From assembly GCF_905220565.1 (NCBI RefSeq), contig NC_059415.1, positions 7,555,501 through 7,619,500 on the forward strand: 64,000 nt of DNA. The letters run 5' to 3'. Made by a program: the position numbers and the translations under genes. This DNA is from Melitaea cinxia (taxonomy: Eukaryota; Arthropoda; Insecta; Lepidoptera; Nymphalidae). The notes beneath the pieces are model-generated. The model was not told the DNA's origin. It searched no databases and saw nothing but the letters and a program-made list of their open reading frames with translations. Positions 41,286-53,964 of this stretch are shown one piece after another. Within the stretch, counting starts at the first letter, position 1. The number at the start of each line of letters is the position of its first letter.

Positions 41286-41924
41286 AACAAGTATATAATT
41301 TTGTAGTGAGTACCAAGTCCGACTGCAATTTTTTCTATATAAATTTATTAATTAATTTAAAAGAATTATTTTTCTTTAATTTATTTTCTCCAAATGTTCT
41401 TCATTTTTTTAAGATTCGTTCCCGAAGAAATTATGAGAGGATAGCCTCTCCCAAAAGGTCCCTGAATAAATTGTCACATATAAGATGATCTCGAAAGGTT
41501 TCAAATGATCCAAGCGAATAAAACCAGGACATACATGTAAGTAAAACGTAAAATGGGTCACTATGAACTGGAAATCTGAATAGAAGGCCATTGTACAATT
41601 TTATCACTCGTTCACTCGGAACGAATGGACCGGACCGTATTCACATTTTACTTCAGTGATTAATTGTCATTTTTTCATACCGCTCTCGATGAGAGATGTT
41701 TCATACAAACTGGTTATTGTACGAACAATGGGGTATTCAACAAATGGATGCTTATATGGTAGACCGCGATGTAAGTCATGAGCTTCCTCATTCCATTCAT
41801 TCGTTCATTTGAAACCTTCTGGTAATATTAAAAGTATTGGATCAACAGTTATCAGATCATCAGTTGATTCTGATTTTGAAATAACATTTTGAACATTTGC
41901 AACAATCAATAATTACTTTACTGC

Positions 41925-42325
41925 TTTCTGCTCCAGGCTTTGTTGGTACGATTACCACCCCGAGTCTAGGTGTAATATATTTATATTTATTTATTTATAT
42001 ATGTATTATTTATATGCATGTTTATCGAAAAAAAATGTAACTATACCAGTCAGCTGTTACCTATAAGCACAAACATTAAGTACTTTAGGAACAGATGACA
42101 GTGTATGTATGTTGTATATATTTATTATTTATTATTATTATAAGTTTATATTAACTTCCGCTTCTCTTTCTCTACGCTATGTTCTATGCCCAAAGGTTGT
42201 CTGGAAGAAATAGCTCTTAGCGATAAGACCACCTTTGTACATCTTTCTTTGCATGTATCACTTTTTTTGGAATGCTTATTTGTGGTGTACAAATAAGAGT
42301 ATTTATTGTTATTATTATTATTAGC
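41925..42325 (+). repeat. SINE S2 fragment followed by family T 3' end
   Basis: ACCACCCCGAGTCTAGGTGT to TTTAGGAACAGATGACAGTG is S2. From 42190, CCAAAGGTTGTCTGGAAG, AGCGATAAGACCACCTTTGT and GTGGTGTACAAATAAGAG is family T with a TTATTA tail. Confidence 0.65.
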
Positions 42326-42514
42326 ACATAAGTTAAATTGAAGCTACTATGGTAAGATCAAATGAAATATAATACGTGTGTTACAAATAGCGTGTTTTTA
42401 AATTGGTTTTGTAGAAAACAATTGATGTTTTTCAAATATAACATATTGTACTAATATTAATTGAAATAAAGGGTTTCCAGATTGATATATTATAGTATAA
42501 AATAATTGTGTTTG

Positions 42515-42735
42515 CTGGAAAATGAAAAAAAAAACGACCTCAATTACATCGAGTAATGAAAGGGTGATTAAAACGTAGTAAAGTAGATAGTCGAAAAAAT
42601 ACACATTACTAGGAATAAATCGAGAAGCACTCGTCAGATCTCGAACAATTCAAAAACTTAAATGAGTGGTCCCATCGCAGACAAAAAATACAGTCAAATT
42701 GAGTATCGCCTCCGTTTTGGAGTCGATTAACAAAA
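42515..42735 (-). repeat. Repeat family P, decayed inverted copy
   Basis: AAAAAAACGACCTCAATTAC, TACAGTCAAATTGAGTATCG and CCTCCGTTTTGGAGTCG are the complement of the family ends. Confidence 0.55.
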
Positions 42736-43179
42736 TATAAGTTATTTTTAATAATGTAAAAAATACAAAGTACTAGTATAACATGAATACAATTAATTAC
42801 AAACAGATTCACGTCCACGAATAATTTAAGCCGATATTGAAATAGTTCGCAACTGAGAGATCCGAAGGACGACGCTTGAATCAGAACAAGAATTCAGTAC
42901 AGACTAAGTTACAGTCTAGAAATTTAGATTAGTAATTTTGTTACTTGAATACTGGCTGTAGCACAAAAATCATTTTCACTTCTATTGACAGACAGACAGA
43001 CAGACAGACTAGTGTATAGTGTGTAAGATTTTGCTAATGAATTAGGCTGCAATCATTTGCTTGGAGTTCTTAAAGCATTCGAAATGCTTATTAAAATTAA
43101 ATTATGCTACAGGCACTATTAGCCAAGTAAAGTAGTTATTTTTATATAACTCAGTGACTTCCTGGAGCTTATAAGACTA

Positions 43180-43245
43180 ACCCGTTAGCGCATTTTGCAG
43201 TTATCCATCTTTCTACACCAGGGGTTGTGGCATTCATTCGATTTA
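43180..43245 (+). repeat. SINE S2 head fragment
   Basis: ACCCGTTAGCGCATTTTGCA and CACCAGGGGTTGTGGCATTC match the S2 head, then it breaks off. Confidence 0.5.
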
Positions 43246-43254
43246 TATGTTCAC

Positions 43255-43515
43255 TTATGAGAACCCAAAAAATGAGTGAATCGCTGTATTGTTTACAGAT
43301 TTTCATTGTAATATGAAACTTTGAATAGTTACGGGTTCTGTAAAAAAGAACTTACTATAGACGGCGCTACGATCGTTTAGAGCCGTAAAAACATCATTTC
43401 AAAAATTTCGACGTAACGGGTACGTCGTTCCATAACTTAATTGACTGAGCACCGACACGGCCGAAAATGCAGGTTCGATCCCCACTGAAACGGTCTATGT
43501 TTGATATGATATTAA
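43255..43515 (+). repeat. tRNA-derived repeat, family S3
   Basis: TTTTCATTGTAATATGAAAC, AACTTACTATAGACGGCGC, then a tRNA-like stretch CCATAACTTAATTGACTGAG ... GCAGGTTCGATCCCCACTG, and a TTTGATATGATATTAAAAAA end. It is the inverse of 27909-28145. Confidence 0.6.
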
Positions 43516-43519
43516 AAAA

Positions 43520-44050
43520 TAACGAATTGTCCCAATACTCTGTGATGACAAAAGATAGTATTCTATCATAAATATAACAATTAAATGACTAATGAGTTTT
43601 GGAAATAACCCAAATGTGTTTAAAAATGTTAAAAATGAAGGTGTACGGCTGCATGAGTCGACTAGTACTCTTCATATATTTATCAGCGTAAATAAAAACA
43701 TTATTACCGTCCACAAACACCAAAACACAGCGAGCGAAGAATAAATCTCATAAATGAATACGGAAATCAAATATCATACAAAGCAGAAACAGCCGGTAAT
43801 TGAGACCTTTAGCTCGGTCCAACGAAATTCGATGCAATTCCACCGGAATTAACCGTGTAGTTTCATTTTTCCCAACATTTGAACTTGTTATAACGGCACG
43901 AAACCACAACGACCGAACGACCACAATTTTATGGACTATGAACAGCGTCGGGCCAAAACTGTTATGACCTCTTGTAGACGATTTAAATTTCATATAGAGT
44001 GTATGTCCTATTTTTTTGGGTTTCGTCTTCTCGTGGAAAAAACTTTTAAT
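43520..44050. other. No recognisable gene
   Basis: A 112-codon minus-strand frame at 43748-44086 begins inside the S2 SINE and has no recognisable domain. The 43790-43990 part is less AT-rich and not assigned. Confidence 0.35.
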
Positions 44051-44054
44051 TATA

Positions 44055-44290
44055 AATAAATATAAATATTTACACAATACACACACGGTCGTCTATTCCT
44101 AAAGTAAGCCTTGTGTTATAGGTAACAGCCGACTGGTATAGCTACATATTTGTTTTTCGATAAACATACTTATAAATAATACATATATAAATATATATTT
44201 ATATTACAACCAGACTCGGGGTGGGAATCGAATCCACAACCCTCGGAACAGAAAGCAGGGTCACTACAAACTGCGCCAACGGGCTAGTCA
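44055..44290 (-). repeat. SINE family S2, near full length
   Basis: The complement of S2 is present: CACGGTCGTCTATTCCTAAA, a TATATAAATATATATTTA segment, CAGACTCGGGGTGGGAATCG, AATCCACAACCC and CACTACAAACTGCGCCAACG. Confidence 0.8.
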
Positions 44291-44294
44291 TTCA

Positions 44295-46055
44295 AAATTT
44301 TCTAAACTACTACTCTTTTCCTATCGATATTTCTTTCCATTAAGAAGATATTGATACATAAAACTGCGTCCTTTACAGTTTTGTCCGCATAGAACTTCCA
44401 TATGTATCAAGTAAATCATATGTGCATAATAGAAGAAGATAGAAGGCGTCGATATTAGTTATTTTTTATATTTTAGTCAATTGTTGTATTGCTTATTGAT
44501 GTTGTACTTGAATAAGCACTTGTATAGGGATTTTAATTCCCATAGCTTTGCTGAATTTTTTGACAGTTTATTACAATGTTGCCAAGAACTTTATTTGAAA
44601 AACTGTGACATCCAAAGCATAATAGTGCACTGTTAAACTATTCATTGTTTTTGCTGCACTGTTTATCACATAAATTGTATCTTTTTTTTTCTTCTGTAAA
44701 TAAATAAATAAATAAATAACCATTACCGTTAGTGAGGTGCCAAATTAGTAGTACAAATATCATTGAAATGCTGGTCCAAAGATTTTAAATTAACGAAAAA
44801 TCCTAGGAACCATGGACAATATTGTACAGGTTGCCTGACTCCAGAGGGATGTTCCAATAATGATGTTCCGGTAGGTTCAAGCACCAAGATGCCAAGTTAA
44901 TATAACAGCGTCACTTGTAATGTAAATCTCCAATATCTGAGGCGGGCAAATCAAACTACTATCTAATGGTTTTTTTTTTGCGGGATTATAGCCTAATCGA
45001 TTACTAAGCCTAATCTATTTTAAGATATAAATAATGTAATTATTCCGCATGTTTAAACATCCAAAAGTTGATGTTGTGATATTTTAATTGTTTCTTTTTT
45101 TTTTTTTTGATCTTCCATCGACAAGATTGGATTGATTTTCGCTGACAATATTGCCATCTTCAAAAACATTGACTTACTATGTCGATTTCCATTCATTGAT
45201 ATACTGATTTTCTGGATTGTTCTTCCCACATCACGCGAGATTATTGGGAACGGCAATGCGCTAATCGCTGTCTTGACATCTAATAGTTTTTTGGACAAAT
45301 TCAAAATTTGTACTACTAGACTGTACAGCAACACATTCACTTGATATCATTTCTCACATAAGGCCATTAATATAAGTGTTTACTATCAAATTTCCAAAAA
45401 CAAAATTTCAATTTGAGAATCAAGATACAATTTTTCAGATAAAGGACTGAATTTTTTTAATAGTTTGATATTCTAAACTGTTTTGTATAAACATTAGTTT
45501 ATATAATAGAGATTTGAATTTTTATATTAATACAGAACTTCTTATCTCAAAGAGCTACAGAACCTACATTTTACGACACGATTCACGTTTGGCCAGTTTT
45601 AATATCAGAAACATTCTTGTAAAGTACACAATTTTGTGACATGTTTAAAGCTTGTAACAAAGCTTTTAAGTTCTTTGTTATTGTAAGTTTTGAAATAGAA
45701 TATCGGAGTTATCCAAGGGGCTATATCTATAAACTATATATTTATTTATTTATTTTATTTAGGACAATTTATAAAACCTACACTGATAGATGATTTAAAA
45801 ACGTGTTTTACAATATTATGATGAGTGCTGCTTTATTTACAAGTTGTCACAGCGTGGTATATATAAACATTTAAAGCAAGGAAAAAAAGAAAAGATTTTT
45901 TTTTTAAATATAATTTAATAATATACTAAAACTATATTTGTAATACGTTCTTCGATTATAACTGTTTTTGTCTTACAAAACATAATATCAAATATATATC
46001 TACTGACGAAGCGAGTTATAACCTATTCACAAGCGAAAGCGGCTGAAACCACTCC
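44295..46055. other. No recognisable gene
   Basis: Frames at 45053-45344 on both strands (70 to 95 codons) have no recognisable content. A ~28-bp TAAA repeat lies near 44697 and a TTTA run near 45740. Confidence 0.4.
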
Positions 46056-46060
46056 GGTCA

Positions 46061-48396
46061 TCTATAATATATATAAAAGCGAAAGGTCACTCACTCATCA
46101 CGAAATCTCCGAAACTATAACACCTACGAACTTGAAATTTGGCAGGTAAGCTTCTTATAGGACGTAAGCATCCGCTAAGAACGGATTTTACGAAACTCGA
46201 CCCCTAAGGGGGTAAAACGGGGGTTGGAAGTTTATATGAAAGTCCTATGTTTTTGAAGTAAGAGACTTGAAATTTAAAATGTAAGCTCTCTAGATGATGA
46301 AAAGGTGTCCAAATAATGTATCTTTAGAAATCAACTCCTTTTAGGGGTTAAAACGGGGGATGGTAGGTTGACTCACTGATCACGAAATCTCCGAAACTAT
46401 AACACCTACAAACTTGAAATTTGGCAGGTAGGCTCCTTATAAGACGTAAGCATCCACTAAGAATGGGTTTTACGAAACTCGACCTTTAAGGGGGTAAAAC
46501 GGGGGTTGGAAGTTTGTATGAAAGTCCTATGTTTTTGAAGTAAAAAACTTGAAATTTAAAATGTAAGCTCTATAGATGGTGAAAAGATGTCCAAATAATG
46601 TATCTTTAGAAAACAACTCCTTTTTGGGATTAAAACGGGGGATGGTAGGTTGACTCACTGATCACGAAATCTCCGAAACTATAACAGCTACAAATTTGAA
46701 ATTTAGCAGGCAGGTCCCTTATAGGGCGTAAACATCAGCTAAGAACGAATTTTACGAAATTCAACCCCTAAGGGGGTAAAACAGGGGTTGGAAGTTTGTA
46801 TGAAAGTCCTATTTTTTTGAAGTAAGAGACTTGAAATTTAAAATGTATGCTCTATATAGATGATGAGAAGGTGTCCGAATAATGAATCTTTAGAAATCAA
46901 CTCCCTTTTGGAGTTAAAACGGGGGGATGGTAGGTTGACTTACTCATCACGAAATCTGCGAAACTATAACAGCTGTAAACTTGAAATTTGGCAGGTAGGT
47001 TTCTTATAGGGTGTAGACATCCGCTAAGAACGGATGTTACGAAACTCGACCCCTAAAGGGGTAAAACGGGGGTTGGAAGTTTGTTTAAATTTCCTATGTT
47101 TTTGAAGTAAGAGACTTGAAATTTAAAATTTATGCTCTATAGATGGTGAAAAGGTGTCTAAATAAAGTATTTTTAGAAAGCAACTCCCTTTTGGGGTTAA
47201 ATCGGGGGATGGTAGATTGACTCACTCATCACGAAATCTCCGAAACTATAACACCTGTAAACTTGAAATTTAGCAGATAGGTTCCTTATAGAGCGTAGAC
47301 ATCCGCTAAGAAATAATTTTACGAAACTCGATCCCTAAAGGGATAAAACGGGGGTTGAAAGTTTGTATGAAAGTCCCACGTTTTTGATGTAAGAGACTTG
47401 AAATTTAAAACGTATGCTCTATAGATGGTGAAAAGGTGTCCAAATAATGTATCTTTAGAAATCAACTCCCTTTGGGGTTAAAACGGGGGCTGGTACGTTG
47501 ACACACTCATCACGAAATCTCTGAACCTATCACAGCTACAAACTTGAAATTTGACAGGTAGGTTCCTTATAGAGCGTAAACATCAGCTAAGAACGACTTT
47601 TATAAAAATCGACCCCTAAAGGGATAAAACGGGGTTTGGAAGTTTGTATGAAAGTCCTATGTTTTTGAAGTAAGAGACTTGAAATTTAAAATGTGAGCTC
47701 TATAGATGGTGAGGATATGTCCAAAGAATGCATCGTAATCTATATGTATAAAAGAGAAAGGTCACTGACTCACTCATCACGAGAACACAAAAACCGCTAG
47801 GTGGTCCATCTATCCAGGATGGACAAAGATGAAATTTGGCAGGGAGGTAGATTATAGTTAGTAGACGTCCGCTAAGAACGGATTTTGCGCTAAGGGGGTT
47901 TAATTGGGGTTGATGGTTTGTGTGAAACATAATTATACAGCACCTATAAGTATGCCTGCAAGGTTATTTATACTGCAGCCTCAAAATAAAACTAAAAATG
48001 TGGTGTATAGAGAGGTTTTATAAAAATAACTATAAAATTATACTAAATTGTGCCTTATAAAAAGTTATTCAGTGTGATAAACATTTCAAGTGACTGAAAT
48101 AAAAAAATAATTTGCGTTAAACATCTTAATACTAATGCATATCTTCATAACCACGCGGACGTCGTCGCGGGCAACAGTTAGTGTCTTATAAAACAAAGTC
48201 CCCAAAAGTGTATGTGGTCGATTCCCTCAAAATGTACTGAACGGATTTTCATGCGGTTTCACCAATGGAGAGAAGGCTTCAAGAGGAAGGTTTACGAAAC
48301 GGCTAAGCCGATTTTGATAGAGTTTCACTGGAAGTTTGCCGGGAAAACTTTGTGACACACTGATTTCAACGCGGGCGAAGCCGCGGGCACAGCTAG
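46061..48396 (+). mobile_element. Non-autonomous Helitron-like element B
   Basis: It starts TCTATAATATATATAAAAG after A and ends GGGCACAGCTAG before T. It is 2,336 bp long, with six internal units starting near 46091, 46374, 46656, 46941, 47222 and 47504 (period about 281-285 bp). The terminal module from about 47740 ends in the same CGCGG/CCGCG hairpin as element A. There is no coding capacity. It is followed immediately, without spacer, by element C. Confidence 0.75.
46085..47740 (+). repeat. Internal tandem array of element B, six ~282-bp units
   Basis: Each unit shows ATCACGAAATCTCCGAAACT, then AATTTGGCAGGTAGGCT, a TAAGGGGGTAAAACGGGGG block, AGTCCTATGTTTTTGAAGTA, and ATGTATCTTTAGAAATCAAC. 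Units differ by a few per cent by eye. Confidence 0.85.
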
Positions 48397-49826
48397 TAAT
48401 ATATATAAAAGCGAAAGGTCACTCACTCATCACGAAATCTCCGAAACTATAACACCTACAAACTTGAAATTTGGCAAGTAGGCTCCTTATAGAGCGTAAA
48501 CATCCGCTAAGAACGGATTTTATGAAACTCGACTCCTAAGGGGGTAAAACAGGGGTTGCAAGTTTGTATGAAAGTCCTATGTTTTTGAAGTAAGAGACCT
48601 GAAATTTTAAATGTATGCTCTATAGATGATGAAAAGGCGTCCAAATAATGTATCTTTAGAAATCAACCCCTTTTTGGGGTTAAAACGGGGAATGGTAGGT
48701 TGACTCACTGATCACGAAATCTCCGAAACTATAACACCTACAAACTTGAAATTTGGCAGGAAGGCTCCTTATAGGGCGTAAACATCCACTAAGAACGGAT
48801 TTTACGAAACTCGACCCCTAAGGGGGTAAAACGGGGGTTGGAAGTTTGTATGAAAGTCCTATGTTTTTGAAGTAAGAGACCTGAAATTTAAAATGCATGC
48901 TCTATAGATGATGAAAAGGCGTCTAAATAATGTATCTTTAGAAATCAACCCCTTTTTGGGGTTAAAACGGGGAATGGTAGGTTGACTCACTGATCACGAA
49001 ATCTCCGAAACTATAACACCTACAAACTTGAAATTTGGCAGGAAGGCTCCTTATAGGGCGTAAACATCCGCTAAGAACGGATTTTGCGAAACTCGACCCC
49101 TAAGGGGGTAAAACGGGGGGTTGGAAGTTTTTATGAAAGTCCAATGTTTTAGAAGTAAAAGACTTGAAATTTAAAATGTATGCTCTATAGATAGCGAGAA
49201 GGTGTCCAAATAATGCACCGTAATCTATATATATAAAAGAGAAAGGTCACTGACTCACTCATCACGAGAACTTAATAACCGCTGGATGGTCCATCCATCC
49301 AGGATGGACAAAGATGAGGCAGGGAGGTAGATTATAGTTAGTTGACGTCCGCTAAGAACGGATTTTGCGATATTCCACCGCTAAGAGGGTTTAATTATAG
49401 GGTTGATAGTTTGTATGAAACATATACAGCCTGAAAATAAAAGTAAAAATGTGGTGTATAGAGAGGTTTTATAAAAATAACTATTAAATTATACTAAATT
49501 GTGCCTTTTAAAAAGTTACTCAGTTTGATAAGCATTTGAAGTGACTGAAATAAATTATTTGCGTTAAACATCTTAATAACCACGCGGACGTAGTCGCAGG
49601 CGACAGTTAGTGTATTATAAAACAAAGTCCCCAAAAGTATATGTGATGGAATCCTTCAAAATCTACTGAACGGATTTTCATGCGATTTCACCAATGGAGA
49701 GAGGGCTTGGAAAGAAAGGTTTACGGAACGGCTAAGCCGATTTCGATAATAGTTTCACTGGAAGTTTGCCGGGAAAACTTTGTGACGCACTAATTTCTAC
49801 GCGGGCGAAGCCGCGGGCACAGCTAG
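48397..49826 (+). mobile_element. Non-autonomous Helitron-like element C, head-to-tail with B
   Basis: It begins TAATATATATAAAAGCGAAA directly after the CTAG of element B, lacking only the first four bases of the A and B start. It has three internal units (near 48424, 48706 and 48989) and a terminal module from about 49215, and ends GGGCACAGCTAG at 49826 followed by T. The total length is 1,430 bp. Confidence 0.75.
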
Positions 49827-50940
49827 TCTATTTATAAATGTAATTAATTAAGATAAGGAAAAAAGTGATTAATTATGTATTTGAATACTCTTTCCTTAAA
49901 AGACTTCATGCTTCTAATTGACTTAAAAAATTGAGCAATGAGGAAAATATAACGATAATTTTTAATATCGCAACGGTAACCTTTCATAAAAAATAAAATT
50001 CAAAACCGGAAAATATTTTAAATGTAACATTGAAACGAAATTCGCCGCATAGAGAATTTCACAATCTTGCTGCGAAAATGAAAACTTTAATTTCTTACGA
50101 AATAAGTAAAATAAATGTAGCAATTTTCGCCTACTGTATTACACATTAAAATTTAAAACAAAAGTGTTCCGTAGCTGAGAATGCACAATATGCATCTTTC
50201 ACACTCGCTTCGGATGTGACACGTTATTTGAGTTTTTGTTAAAATACGAAAATGAAAGCACGTGGCATAATAGGAAATCTGCCAGATGAAATGTTGAATA
50301 CGACAATTCACGGTGCTGATAAAAACGTGGAGTCGTTCGTGATATTTATTTTTATTTCCTCGCACGAAAGGATTCATTGTTGTCGAGGAAAAATCAGATT
50401 ACAGAAATAAATATATCAAAATCATTATTCCTCACGTGCTTTATATTAAATTTTATTCTTAAAAATGGATCGATCGATTAGTTATGTTCAATTATTACTA
50501 CATCAGTTTTATTTTATTTGTTGATTTTTGATTTGCCCAAACGTTAGTCATAGGATATACGGAAAAACTTAATAAAACTTATAATAATTTAATAAGTATT
50601 TTGATTTTACATAAATATTAAGAAAAAGAATAAAGGTTCTATTAAGTCAACTCATATCTAGATTGATTTTCAATACTATAGATATGTCAGTGACACTGCA
50701 AGTTCTTGTTAATCTGTCAGCTGATTGCTTCAGCGTCATGACCTGTGCATTACCACATAAGTACTGATTGATTGACTGACCCAGTAACGTCCCACTTCTA
50801 TGCATCTTTCTCAAACTCGTAAAAGGGTAAGTATTATAATGATTAAAATTCATTAAATAATTGTGTATCAACTCAGAAATGTGACTGGAGTTTACTCCTT
50901 AAGATCGATTACTGCTTACTGATATTTAAAAATATATTTA
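49827..50940. other. No recognisable gene
   Basis: Two 74-codon minus-strand frames (50153-50377 and 50647-50871) are unsupported. Confidence 0.4.
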
Positions 50941-50944
50941 TCTC

Positions 50945-51245
50945 TTTCTCGCAAGAGGCGTTGCATGGTAAAACGTCGCTCTCTTTCTCTCTCAAGTCAA
51001 TGCTCAGCGTTACTCTTTCACAAGTTTTCACTCCCCATATATTTGTAGTAAAACTTCTTTACGCACGCTTGACTTGGGCAGTAAACTGGTGAATGCGTGA
51101 TGAGAGCGTAACAAAAAGTGTGAATGAGAGGGAAATATAAGTTAGTTAAGATAGAAAGAGAGAGAGAGAGTTACGTTTTGTATATTACTGTAGAGCTAAC
51201 TAAAGAAGTTTTACTTTAGTCGTGTGGTCTAAAGCACACTCGTTG
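50945..51245 (+). repeat. Repeat family U with inverted ends, copy 1
   Basis: AGTAAAACTTCTTTA near 51047 is mirrored exactly by TAAAGAAGTTTTACT near 51203. Between and around are CTCTCTTTCTCTCTCAAGTC, CTTGACTTGGGCAGTAAACT and GAGAGAGAGAGAG. The end GTCGTGTGGTCTAAAGCACA is found again in altered form at 56520-56665. Confidence 0.55.
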
Positions 51246-51369
51246 TTTTTCATACCTCGGGCCTTTTTTTTCTATATATTTTGAGTAGGGAACGAAAATG
51301 CATCATGTTTGCATGCATAATGTTGAATTTACAAATTATACAGATAATTGCGCTGCTACCTTTTCAATG

Positions 51370-51530
51370 CATATTATCCTATATCTAAAGGTTGTCTGGA
51401 AGAGATCGCTACTAAGCGATAAGACCGCCTTTGTACATTACTATCTCTATGTGTAAATAACTGTTTTATGTAATTTTTTTTCCGAGTGGTGAGCAGTAAA
51501 GTATATTCTATTCTATTCTCGGGCCTTATA
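51370..51530 (+). repeat. Retroposon 3' end, family T
   Basis: CTAAAGGTTGTCTGGAAGAG, ATCGCTACTAAGCGATAAGA, CCGCCTTTGTACAT, then GAGCAGTAAAGTATATTC and a TATTC tandem tail. Confidence 0.7.
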
Positions 51531-51534
51531 TCTA

Positions 51535-53285
51535 TTATTATGGAGTAAACTCCAAACTTCCTTTGATTTTAATTTGTAAACGTTATACCTGTTCAATGTA
51601 GTGTGTTAAGATTTCTTAACGTGAGCTGAAATTCAAAAGTTGGAAAACTAGTTTCAATATCTACCGTTAACTTTCTGAATAACGTTTACGGAATAGCGTT
51701 GACAAAACGGTTTCACGACAGTTCTCCAACTTCACCTACTGCGTGCCGTACTATTTATTCACGATATATAAAGCTATTGTGTTTATTTTGCTTACAAAAA
51801 CCTGTAATAATATTTCAATCTAATATATTAAGTGAGTATTGTAGTGTATTTATATAAACAACAATAGTAATAAAGTAATAATAAAATCTAAACTTACTTT
51901 ATTCAAATGTTAAAAACATGATTATTGTAATAAATAATATAAGCTGTCATCTAAAAATAGTCAATATCAGTTTAGTTAAGTAATGAGTTACACGACAGTC
52001 GACATTAATAAATAACAAACACAATTTGTGGATAATAATCTAAGTTCGCTATTAAAATACACGGTATTCTTAAATTTTGCATCGGCATACCGGTATGGTA
52101 TAACAAGATTTTTATCCATATCTTTAGACAAAATGTTTAATTGACAAATCTGTTTATTCAATTAAATATTTCAATAGTTTATAAAGAAAAATCTTTTTAT
52201 TTTCTTTTAAAAGTTCTTTGCCACAATGGCGACTATGTCGTTCTGTTCTTAAACATCTAAGACACTTTTGATAAAGATTCAATGTATTATACCAATTTAT
52301 AATTTTTTTTATCAACATAGATTATGGTGTGGCCAAAATATTATTATAATTTCCAAAATTAATATTAAAAATTACGTCTTTTCGTTTCGTCCTTAATACA
52401 TTCCAAATCACGCAATCTGTGGTAGGGTCAGTCATATTCCAAAGAGAGCCAGCATAGTTTCGCCAAAGTAGGTTATTTTGTGTCACTTTTGAATGCAGTT
52501 GAGATCCCTGGCCAAGAATATACGTGGCTATTGGAAATATCTAAATGTCTCTTGAACAATACTTATAGAAATTACATAGAAAGCGCACGAGACTGCTAGA
52601 GGCACTTACAAAACTTTATTATGCTCCTTGAGTGTCTTGAGCAAGTAAATCACCGGACAATGTTTGCTTTCTTAGTAAAACTAATTTATTTTTACAAGAA
52701 AAAATGATAGTATTAAGATTTTTAATTAAAATTTGTTAGGACTGTGTTTGTCTTTTTGCTTTTTAATACTTTTAACATAATATTATCTATAGGAACAGAT
52801 GTACCTACCAATTACATAGTGAATAATCACTACATTTTTATTGCGTTGTATCGAATAACAATTTTGATCAGTAAATATTGAAATGTATCTCGAAAATTTT
52901 TCAAACTAAAAAACATCCTTAACTCCCAGCAGTTGAAGAAGTAATTATACAGTAAAATAATTCGTAGTTCATAGTTCATAGTTATTATATAGTAAAAATT
53001 ATAATAATAAAATAATTCATAGATTACTCAGAGACTTTTCTCCACCAAACTTCAATTAATAACTCGGAGGAGCTATCCTATCCTAGTCTTGAACTTTGTA
53101 ATTTGACTCGAAAGCAATAAATATCATATTTTACTCAATAATTGATTTAATTATCTGTTTACTAGTCAGAGTTTGTATTGGAAATTAAAATCATATAACA
53201 ATAGATTTCTTGTACACAGCACAGCTATTGTTGTATTGTGTGATGAAATCATATTGTTCTCAAGGCCGTTACGAAATCATATTCT
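51535..53285. other. No recognisable gene
   Basis: AT-rich with no recognisable gene or repeat family. Confidence 0.4.
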
Positions 53286-53287
53286 AC

Positions 53288-53920
53288 AATCCGCCTGGTT
53301 TTTAACCGACTTCCAAAAAAGGAGGAGGTTCTCAATTCGACTGTATTTTTTTTTTATTTTTTATGTATGTTACATCAGAACTTTTGACTGGGTAAACCGA
53401 TTTCGACAAATTTTGTTTTAATCGAAAGGTGGTGTGTGTCAATTGGTCCCATTTAAATTTATTAAAGATCTAACAACTACTTTTCGAGTTATATCAAATA
53501 ATGCGTTTTTACTTGACGCTTTTTTCGTCGACCTACGTTGTATTATAGCGCATAACTTTCTACTGGATGTACCGATTTTGATAATTCTTTTTTTGTTGGA
53601 AAGGGGATATCCCTAGTTTGGTACCATGATAAGGAAACCAGGATCTGATGATGGGATCCCAGAGGAATCGAGGGAATCTCTCGAAAATCCGCAATAACTT
53701 TTTACTGGGTGAACCGATTTTGATAATTTTTAATTTATTCGAAAGCTGGTGTTTATCATGTGGTCACATATAAATTTTATCGAGATCTGATAACTACTTT
53801 TTGATTAATCTTTGGTAACGCGTAGTTACTTGACTATTTTTTCGTCGTTCTGCGTTGTATTACTTGTCGATGTAATTGAAGTCGGTTTTTTTTTCGTTTG
53901 CGAGCAAACACAATTATGTA
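53288..53920 (+). repeat. Repeat family P, longest copy
   Basis: It begins AACCGACTTCCAAAAAAGGA and ends TGTAATTGAAGTCGGTTTTT, so the outer ~12 bases (AACCGACTTC / GAAGTCGGTT) form an inverted pair. It has three related internal blocks around GGGTAAACCGATTTCGAC, GGATGTACCGATTTTGATAA and GGGTGAACCGATTTTGATAA. It is non-coding despite two 60-82 codon open stretches. Confidence 0.75.
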
Positions 53921-53964
53921 TATAGAAATACACCATACCTTAGTCGACTTGTTTCCCTTATGAG

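Noticed and set aside
43748..44086. 112-codon frame on the minus strand
   Set aside because: It starts inside the S2 SINE and has no recognisable domain or codon pattern.
45053..45344. Overlapping frames on both strands, 70 and 95 codons
   Set aside because: Mutually overlapping and without recognisable content, so treated as chance.
46085..49200. Regular direct repeats, considered as a CRISPR-like or centromeric satellite array
   Set aside because: Units are ~282 bp without spacers and lie inside elements with TC...CTAG ends, so they belong to the Helitron-like elements. The organism also looks eukaryotic.
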